NCBI GenBank assembly: GCA_015832175.1
Contig: WJXW01000010.1
Span: 620,001 to 684,000, forward strand
DNA from: Paraphaeosphaeria minitans
Lineage: Eukaryota > Ascomycota > Dothideomycetes > Pleosporales > Didymosphaeriaceae
DNA: 64,000 bases
Direction of reading: 5' to 3'
A model generated the notes under the pieces. The model was not told the DNA's origin. It did not search any database and was given only the letters and a program-made list of their open reading frames with translations. Positions 57,027-64,000 of this stretch are shown one piece after another. The translations under genes were made by a program, and so were the position numbers. Every line of letters begins with the position of its first letter. Position 1 is the first letter of the stretch.

Positions 57027-58360
57027 TCACGACCGAGGTGCTCGCTTGATCTTGGTCGCCGGCAGCTTCGAGCACTCCGGGCACAGCCAGTCCCCTACCG
57101 GTTCCTCTTTGATGCCCACGCACTCCCAATGGAACCATTGATGCTTGCAATTGTCGTTGTCGCACGCCACCATGTCGCCGAAACTGACACGCTGGCACGT
57201 GCAGTACTTCCTGTTGTCCGTCTCGTCCTCTTCGTCGTCCCCTTCGCCGTTGCCCATGCCAGACATCTCCTCATCTTCCGTGCCTGCCTCGCTGGCCACG
57301 CTCTCGTCGTCGGCTGTCGTGGACGGCGACGCCCGTGACCCGCCCTTGCGCCGCTTCTTGTTGCTCCCCGACTTGGCCGTCAGCGCAGCTTTGCGCAGTG
57401 GTTGCTGCGGTTTCGCCTTCTTCACCATGAGTGGGTGCTTTTGTGATCGGCTGGGCCCGACGCTCCCTGCCCGTGACCCCGGCGTCGCAGGCTTGGGCGT
57501 TCCGGGTCCCATCGAGGAGGCTCGCCCCAACGACGATGGCGGACCTGGCAGCGGCCCTGTGCTCAGGTTCGGTCGACGACGCTTACTATCGCTGCCCGCA
57601 GACATCTCCCTTTCTTGCCGCGCTGTTGCCTGCGCAGCACTTTGCTGGTTCGTAAGCCGTTGCTGGTTGAGCAGCGCCTGCTGCGTCATGTTCTGTAGAT
57701 TGGGGTTGATCCTGGACGTGAGGTTGGTCGCATTCGCTATCCGGGCGATGGCTGCTTGCGCTAGATTGGCTCCTCCAGGGCCTTGGTTGCCAGACACAGC
57801 TTGCAGCGGTGTGTTTGCGCCCGTCGTGCTGAGCGAGGAAGGGGGTACCATGTTACCGGGGGACTCCCTCAGTAACGAAGGCAGCTGGGGGTCTGTGGAA
57901 ATAGAGCCGTCATCCTGCAAGTTCTTCAACTTCAGGTCCAGCCGCTTGACGTGCCGGTCCAGCTGCATCGTGTCAGAGACGTGGATGGATCTGGAGTGAA
58001 ATACATACCAAGGCAGCGGCTTTTTCGACGAGTCCGATCTTTTCTTCCTGCAGGATTTGTGAGCGCTCATATTGTTCTACTATGAGCTTCGAATAGGGTT
58101 CCTCCTTGGGGTTCTGCACCAGGCTGCCATTGAGCTTGATGAATTTCTGGAGGCTGTTGTCGCGAGTCGCAATAGTCCGGCGCGCTTCCTGGATTAGCTC
58201 GTCTTTTGCCTGCACTTCTTCAAACAGATGCGTGATTTCCGCAGGCAGGTTCGCGACTGCACGCTCGCAATGTCAGCACACGTAGAGAGGAGCCAAAAGC
58301 CTGCGTACCATCGTGGATGAACTGCTCCAGCACAGTCGCCGCGTCCTCTGGGTTCGCCAT
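57027..58360 (-). CDS. ING-family PHD-finger protein (histone-mark reader)
   Basis: Exons 58360-58309, 58256-58009 and 57962-57027; 411 aa. The ING N-terminal domain (about 1-110) starts [20 protein letters not shown] and includes [20 protein letters not shown], then [20 protein letters not shown]. The middle is low complexity and basic ([20 protein letters not shown]). The PHD finger lies at 354-397 with C4HC3 spacing: [19 protein letters not shown], then QWFHWECVG and WLCPEC; it should bind H3K4me3. Fungal ING proteins serve in NuA4, NuA3 or Rpd3L; the long linker is most like the Pho23/Yng type, but I cannot place it surely. It is divergently paired with the histone deacetylase gene. Confidence 0.93.
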
Positions 58361-58685
58361 GCTCGCTCCGATGACGCGGTGCGGGCTTGCGGCGGCGTAT
58401 GTGGGGATTGATTGCGATCTTTGATATGGTTTTGACCGGTGCAGCTTGAAAATTCGATGGATTCCGATGGGGTGTCGATGGAGACGTGCGCGGGAAGTCG
58501 CGAGAGAGCGCAGGTGAAGGCAGCCGCGTCGTTGCTGTTTGTACTTGGACCCGACCACTAAACTTTTACGGACACTCTACGTTTATTCGCACAATCTCAT
58601 AGATGTAGAGTATATGCTATTGCGACAGCGTTCCGTCCGCCTAGCAGTACTACCCGCCCGCAAATGTACGTCAATGTTGGAGACC
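58361..58685. promoter_or_regulatory. Shared ING/HOS2 divergent promoter
   Basis: 325 bp between the two chosen start codons. No TATA box; the region is mixed in composition. An upstream in-frame ATG of the deacetylase at 58614 would shorten it to 253 bp. Confidence 0.5.
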
Positions 58686-60929
58686 ATGCGGCCCGTGGCT
58701 AAACCAGAACAGATGCCGCCGAAAGCGTCCAAGCCTCGGGCTAATATGCTCTCACGTGCATTTCTCGCCAAATCACCCAATGATGATTCCGACGACGACG
58801 AGGATGCCAGCGACTCTTCTTTCTCAGACGCCCGCGACGACCAGTCCGATGCCGACGAGGCCGCCGATCTTTATACGAACGAGCGCGAAGAGCGAAATTC
58901 GAAAGCACCGTCCAGGCCTACCCGGGCACGACCGAGTGCGAGGGGAAACCGCTCCGGAGCGCCAGTCGATAATACCCAGGTAGAAGCAGATGCACGCTTA
59001 GCACGAGACCTAGGAGTACGCAGATCAGGACGCAACCAAGGCCAACAGTTAGGGCGGCTCCATTACCTCGGGTTAGATTCGCAGCCTAAACCCGCGAAGA
59101 ATAAGAAAGTTGGTCTCATTGACTTTGTTTCATTGGTGTTAGATTTGCTGACGTTTACCCAGACGTTGATTAGAGAGGAAAAACCACAAGCAACACCCAC
59201 CGCGCCCAACAGCTACCTCCAGAATCTTTGGATCCATCGCCAAGCAGAGGAAGATCGCGCACATTCTTTTTCCAACCCATTCTTACCGAGGACAGTCGGC
59301 GACGTTGATCGTTGGATCGCCCAAGGACCTCCTCTGCACCTCACCAATCCCTATATGAAGACTCAGGTACTCCAAGTTGATCCGGTACAGCAAAAAGCAG
59401 CGATGCGCGCTCAAAACTTTGCTACCCCAATGAACGGTCAGTCGAATGGTATAGTCCAGGAATGGCTTTCTCCCAACGACACGTTTCAGGAGGACTTTTC
59501 CGTATTCAAGACATTGACCGATGATGAGCAGCAAGCCGTCATTCGGCGCGAAGCCGAGCAATATGGCTTGGAAAAACCACGAGGATACAATGTTTCCTTC
59601 CATTACAACCCGCACGTCGAGTATCACCATTTCGGCAGCAGTCACCCAATGAAGCCGTGGCGTCTGACCTTGACGAAGCAGCTGGTACTAGCATATGGTC
59701 TGGAGTACACTATGGACTGTTACGAGCCGCGCCCAGCAAGATTCGACGAACTGGCGGTTTTCCATGATCGCGAGTACCTTTCGTTCCTTAGCCAAGTAAC
59801 GCCACAGAACGCAAAACCCGATGATCCTGCATACCTATCTTTCGGGTTTGGCGGGGAATCTAACGACTGCCCCGTGTTCGATGGTCTCTGGAACTACGTC
59901 TCCATCTACAGCGGTGCTTCGATCAATGCTGCCAATAACTTGAACAACAAACAGTCCGACATAGCGATCAACTGGTCTGGCGGCTTGCACCACGCCAAAA
60001 AGAACCTCGCCTCGGGCTTCTGCTACATCAACGACATTGTTTTGGCCATTCAGCTCCTCATGACCAACAACCCACGCGTCCTCTACATCGACATCGATGT
60101 TCACCACGGAGATGGCGTCGAGGCTGCCTTTGAATCCTCGGACAGGGTGTTCACGCTCTCGTACCATAAGTTCGGTATCGACAGGAATGGCTATCCCTTT
60201 TTCCCAGGAACCGGCAATATCCACGAGATGGGCCCCACGGACTCTGCCAACCGCGGCAAAGGCCACAGCCTCAACGTACCCATCGACGACGGCATCGACG
60301 ACGAGCAGTACAAATGGCTGTTCAAGACGGTCACCGGGGCCGTGATCGAAAAGTACAATCCGACGGCCATTGTGCTCCAGTCGGGTGCGGACTCGCTCGG
60401 CGGCGACCGCTTGGGACGATTCAACCTCAACATCAAAGCCCACGGCTTCTGCGTTGAAACGGTAAAGTCGTACGGCCGGCCGCTCCTCCTCATAGGCGGG
60501 GGAGGCTACACGCCGCGCAACGTGGCCCGCACCTGGTGCCACGAGACAGCCGTCTGCGTCGGGGCGGAGCTGCACAACGAACTCCCCACGCACATTCCAT
60601 ACATCCAGGCTTTCGAGGGCGCGGAAAACGGAGGCGGCATCCTCTACCCGGATCTGCACAACACCAAGCGGCACGACAATCTCAACACGCAGGACAACCT
60701 GCACAAGCTGGTGACGCAGGCGCTTGAGAATCTGAGGTACATCGAGGGGGCGCCGAGCGTGCAGTGCAACACGGTGGGTCTTACCGAGGAGCAGATCATG
60801 AAGGTTAGGGCTATGGTCGACGAGGAGTACGAAGACGACGCGCAGGATAGGGGGACGCTGACGGTGGAGAATGCGCGACGGCGCAAGGAGAGGGGTACGG
60901 GGGGGAGGGGAGAGAGGGGCCTGAGATGA
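58686..60929 (+). CDS. Class I histone deacetylase, Hos2-like, with long N-terminal extension
   Basis: From ATG 58686 (ACCATGCGG; alternatives at 58614, 58674, 58713), 729 aa if the in-frame segment 59109-59162 (GTTGGT...GCTGAC...CCCAG) is an intron, 747 if not. The translated segment VGLIDFVSLVLDLLTFTQ is hydrophobic and out of character, favouring an intron. Residues 1-280 form an extension not normal for Hos2: acidic Ser/Asp-rich part, basic part, then NSYLQNLWIHRQAEEDRAHS. The deacetylase domain starts GYNVSFHYNPHVEYHHFGSS and has INWSGGLHHAKKNLASGFCY, YIDIDVHHGDGVEAAF (zinc/catalytic), LQSGADSLGGDRLG and LLIGGGGYTPRNVARTW, all residues kept. Hos2 is the deacetylase of the Set3 complex. 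The extension might be a fused upstream gene. Confidence 0.9.
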   Translation: MRPVAKPEQMPPKASKPRANMLSRAFLAKSPNDDSDDDEDASDSSFSDARDDQSDADEAADLYTNEREERNSKAPSRPTRARPSARGNRSGAPVDNTQVEADARLARDLGVRRSGRNQGQQLGRLHYLGLDSQPKPAKNKKVGLIDFVSLVLDLLTFTQTLIREEKPQATPTAPNSYLQNLWIHRQAEEDRAHSFSNPFLPRTVGDVDRWIAQGPPLHLTNPYMKTQVLQVDPVQQKAAMRAQNFATPMNGQSNGIVQEWLSPNDTFQEDFSVFKTLTDDEQQAVIRREAEQYGLEKPRGYNVSFHYNPHVEYHHFGSSHPMKPWRLTLTKQLVLAYGLEYTMDCYEPRPARFDELAVFHDREYLSFLSQVTPQNAKPDDPAYLSFGFGGESNDCPVFDGLWNYVSIYSGASINAANNLNNKQSDIAINWSGGLHHAKKNLASGFCYINDIVLAIQLLMTNNPRVLYIDIDVHHGDGVEAAFESSDRVFTLSYHKFGIDRNGYPFFPGTGNIHEMGPTDSANRGKGHSLNVPIDDGIDDEQYKWLFKTVTGAVIEKYNPTAIVLQSGADSLGGDRLGRFNLNIKAHGFCVETVKSYGRPLLLIGGGGYTPRNVARTWCHETAVCVGAELHNELPTHIPYIQAFEGAENGGGILYPDLHNTKRHDNLNTQDNLHKLVTQALENLRYIEGAPSVQCNTVGLTEEQIMKVRAMVDEEYEDDAQDRGTLTVENARRRKERGTGGRGERGLR

Positions 60930-62101
60930 GGCGCGGATGTTGTGGTGTGGGAAGGCATTCACGGTGTTGATTGGCGTTTGGGAAGCGTGGTGGTCGTCTT
61001 GACGAGATACCCGTCTATTGTTGTTGGCTTTGGGAGTGTTGTTGTCGTTGTTCCCTTTTGAGAAGCATGCTGGTCTTCGAAAGGTATATACGCATGCAAA
61101 TTATATATGCATGCGAATATCAGTCGCACTTCGGAGGCAAGGAAGTGGTTTGCGTGTGGGTATCCGTTCTTCGACGGTGCTCACTGCTTACTGGTGCGCC
61201 TCAGGGTGCTGGCCACGTACCGATGATGCTATCTAGTCTACCCGCATAACACTTGGAATACCTACCTACCTACCAGGCTACACCATCTTCTACACCATCT
61301 TCTACACCATCGCTCTCCTCTCACTCTACGGTAGATGCACAGACAGAGCACACCCACGACGGCTCGTCCACCGGCCAGACCGACGCTCTCGATCGGCGGC
61401 GGCCTGGGTTGCTAACTCCGGTGGCCGTAGCCTGCAGGTTGAGATCCGCGCGCCTCCGGTGGCTTTTTTTTTCCCTTGCTTATCAGATGGTGCTAGGCTA
61501 GGTATCGCGCTTGGTGCTGGTGCTGATGCTGCTGGGACGGCGTGGAAGCAAGTCCACGGGCGCGCAGCAGGATCTGGCCAGCAGGGGCGCGGGTGTGGGT
61601 GTGGGTGTGGGTGTGGGTCTATCCGACAAACACAATCAGATGGTCTTTTCCTCGCGAGGCGTCCGAGGCTGGCCATCTTCTTCTGCTGTTCGTCCGGTGG
61701 CTGCGCGGGCGAGGCTTTGCGTTGATTGCATTGGTTGCATCGCTGAGGCTGGACCGCCTACCTAGGTACAGTACCTAGGTGTCTCTCTGCGGGTACGGTA
61801 GTCTAGGTACTCGTACTTGGTCAGCGCGGGTTCGGTGCAGAGCAGAGCCCCGGTCTTCTTGGTTAGGAATAGGACCCCGAACTGGTCATCCTTCCCGCAG
61901 CGGGGACGCAACGCTTGTTGTATCCACGACGTAGGAGACGACGGCATATATCACGAGAGGAGCACGGTGTGAGTGTATCCCGCGATACGACACGACACGA
62001 CACGGCGCAGCACGGCAGTGTAGTAGACTACCTACCACGGCAGTGTAGTAGACTACCTACCACGGCAGCATCCCACGGCAGCATCCAACGACCCCCACAC
62101 C
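60930..62101. other. Intergenic, repeat-rich promoter region
   Basis: Contains CTACACCATCTTCTACACCA repeats near 61270-61310, a GGTGTGGGTGT tract near 61590-61615, CCTAGGTACAGTACCTAGG palindromic sequence near 61760 and two 25-bp copies of a CACGGCAGTGTAGTAGACTA unit near 62005-62060 just before the transcription-factor start. No gene supported. Confidence 0.5.
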
Positions 62102-64000
62102 ATGAGCGGCGACGTGCTGCACGCGGCACCCGCCAGCGCCAACGACCGCATCTCCAAGCCCAGCGGCGGCAGCTTCGGCGGCGGGTCTGGCACCGCCGCC
62201 GCGGGACTCAACCTCAGATCCTGCGTCACCTGCCGCAGGCGCAAAGTAAAGTGCGACAAGAAGCAGCCATGCTCCAACTGCGCCCGCGCAAAGACCGAGT
62301 GCGTCTTCCCCGGGCCCGGCCGCGCGCCCCGCAAGAGCAGGAAGCCTGCTGATGGCGAGCTCATGGAGCGCCTGAGGCGGTTGGAGGGCGTGGTGCTGAA
62401 CCTGAATGCGCAGGTCGAGGAGCACGAGCAGCAGGATGCGGAGCGCGAGAAGAACGGGAATGCCGTCGCTGGGTGTCCATTGGGGGACGCGGGCGTGGAG
62501 CAGGGCGGCTGTCCGAGCGGCCGTGATCTGGCGGGCGCGAGCGTGGTCTCGGATAACAGCGTCGAGGGGCTGGAGACGCGGTTTGGGAGGCTCGTGGTGG
62601 ACGAGGGCAGGAGTCGCTACATCAACAACAGCTTTTGGGCAAGCCTGAACAACGAGGCGAGTGCGCCGTCTACAGTGATGGAGGTCCGACGCACACTAAC
62701 ACAGCATAGGTCGAAGACCTCAAGTCGATCCTCATCGAGCAGTCCGACGACGAAGACGAACCAGACTCCGAACCGACCTTCTCCGCGCAGCATCAGGGCT
62801 TCATCTTCGGATACAGCTCCACCAGCGTTGACATGCTGTCTTTACACCCATCGCCGCAGCACGCCCGCATCTTCTGGCACATATACAAAGAGAATGTGGA
62901 CCCGCTGGTCAAGGTGCTGCACATACCTACCTTCGAGCCGGTTCTTGCCGAGGCCATTCTGAATCCGGACAAGATATCGAGGTCTCTCGAGCCGCTCTTG
63001 TTTGCCATATACTACGGTGCCGTCACCAGCATGTCGCCCAAGGAATGCACCGAGCACTGCGCCGAGGACCGAAATACGCTGTTGCATCGATACCGCTTTG
63101 GCTTGGAGCAAGCACTTGCGCGCGCAAACTTCCTATTCTGCGACGAAATGATCATATTACAGGCCTTTGTCGTCTTCCTGATCTTGCTGAGGCGAAACGA
63201 CGACGCGAGAAAGATTTGGACGCTTACGGGGTTGGCTGTGCGCATTGCGCAGACGTTGGGGATCCACAGAGATGGCAGCCATTTTGGGCTCAAGCCTTTT
63301 GACATCGAGATGCGGAGACGGCTCTGGTGGCAAGTCTGCATTCTGGACGCCCGGTCGTCAGAGGACCATGGTTGCGATCCTACGATTGTGGAAGCCCAGT
63401 TTGACACCAAGCTGGTAAGTGCCCAGCTCTGCATTTTGACACTCTTGCTGACGAGCGTAGCCCTTGAACGTATTAGACACCGACATCGATCCTGCCATGA
63501 CCGAGTGGCCGAAGGAACGTCAAGGCTTCACCGACATGACTTTCTGTCTCATCCGGTTCGAGGTGACCAACATCTTCCGACGTATCCTCTACATCCCGCC
63601 GGGCCCGGGACGCGGCAACTACTACTTCTCCAATCTCACCGTAGCCGAAAAGGAGAAGTGGATAAGCGACTGCCATCAGCGTTTGGAGGACAAGTACCTG
63701 AAAGACTGCGACATGTCAATACCGCTGTGCTGGGTCACTGCGACCATTTCTCGGCTGGTCATGAGCAAGATGTGGCTGATCGTATACCATCCGCACCAAC
63801 GGAAAGACGGAGGCGTATCGCTACCGCAAGAAACAAAAGACAAGTTATTCATCACCTCGCTCGAGAACATCGAATATTCCATCCTCCTGGAGACGGAGGC
63901 TCGGACCATGAAATGGGGATGGCTGTTCCGGACGTATGTACAATGGCACGCCATTGCCTTCCTCCTCTCCGAGCTTTGTGTCCGAACAAAGGGTGAAGCC
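62102..64000 (+). CDS. Zn2Cys6 transcription factor, 5' part (runs off window)
   Basis: Exons 62102-62656, 62710-63414 and 63461->64000. The binuclear cluster is at residues 41-67 (Cys 41, 44, 51, 57, 60, 67; SCVTCRRRKVKCDKKQPCSN). A short coiled coil follows (GELMERLRRLEGVVLNLNAQ), then the fungal_trans domain in exons 2-3 with HARIFWHIYKENVDPLVKVL, ARKIWTLTGLAVRIAQTLGI and MRRRLWWQVCILDARSSEDH. The first intron uses a GC donor (GCGAGT) with a CTAAC branch site and TAG acceptor: no GT donor joins NNE to VEDLKSIL in frame. The family binds CGG-type sites and switches metabolic or secondary-metabolite genes; the target is unknown. The 3' end lies outside the window. Confidence 0.93.

Noticed and set aside
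59835..60962. 375-codon minus-strand frame
   Set aside because: Antisense to the histone deacetylase catalytic domain.

Overview
The window reads as genomic DNA of a filamentous ascomycete (Pezizomycotina). Genes carry short GT-AG introns of about 45-60 bp with CTAAC/CTGAC-like branch sites, coding exons are GC-rich, and one transposon shows the CA-to-TA and TG-to-TA transitions typical of repeat-induced point mutation (RIP). Several protein families (fungal Sho1, Nbp2-like SH3 protein, Spa2, RO-10, Hos2, Zn2Cys6 factor) are fungal housekeeping or signalling genes. A Dothideomycete is my best guess, from general protein flavour only.

Layout. 1-4 kb: 5' part of the Ssu72 phosphatase (minus strand, runs off the window) and an Nbp2-like SH3 protein. 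4-14 kb: gene-poor; a secreted intradiol dioxygenase, a small 8-cysteine secreted protein split by two introns, and a secreted protein joining two 6-Cys modules to a bacterial-type lysozyme-like domain. 14.6-18 kb: a perfect 754-bp inverted duplication around the 5' end of a decaying serine carboxypeptidase gene. 19-31 kb: Sho1 osmosensor, a RO-10/dynactin p24-like gene divergent from a vacuolar amino-acid transporter, mitochondrial ribosomal protein bS16m, NAD(P)HX epimerase, and a Fungal_N/RanBP2-zinc-finger protein. 30.6-38 kb: a decay zone with a broken FAR-17a/AIG1-like gene, an AT-rich LTR retrotransposon inserted in a TA-flanked inverted-repeat element, and a vanillyl-alcohol-oxidase-like gene with two in-frame stops. 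38.9-51.6 kb: a secreted GH3 glycosidase, small hypothetical genes, an FMN-dependent 2-hydroxyacid dehydrogenase, an OsmC-like protein and a GH43 glycosidase. 52.4-64 kb: polarisome scaffold Spa2, a divergent ING/PHD protein and Hos2-type histone deacetylase pair, and the 5' part of a Zn2Cys6 transcription factor.

How it fits together. Sho1 and the Nbp2-like protein belong to HOG-type stress signalling in yeast, and Spa2 organises polar growth, but they are scattered rather than clustered. ING and Hos2 share one promoter region and both act on chromatin. The secreted dioxygenase, carboxypeptidase, VAO, GH3 and GH43 fit plant-matter or aromatic-compound breakdown. Three of the genes between 16 and 38 kb are broken, and they lie beside a RIP-mutated transposon and a palindromic rearrangement, so this part of the window looks like fast-evolving accessory DNA between conserved blocks.
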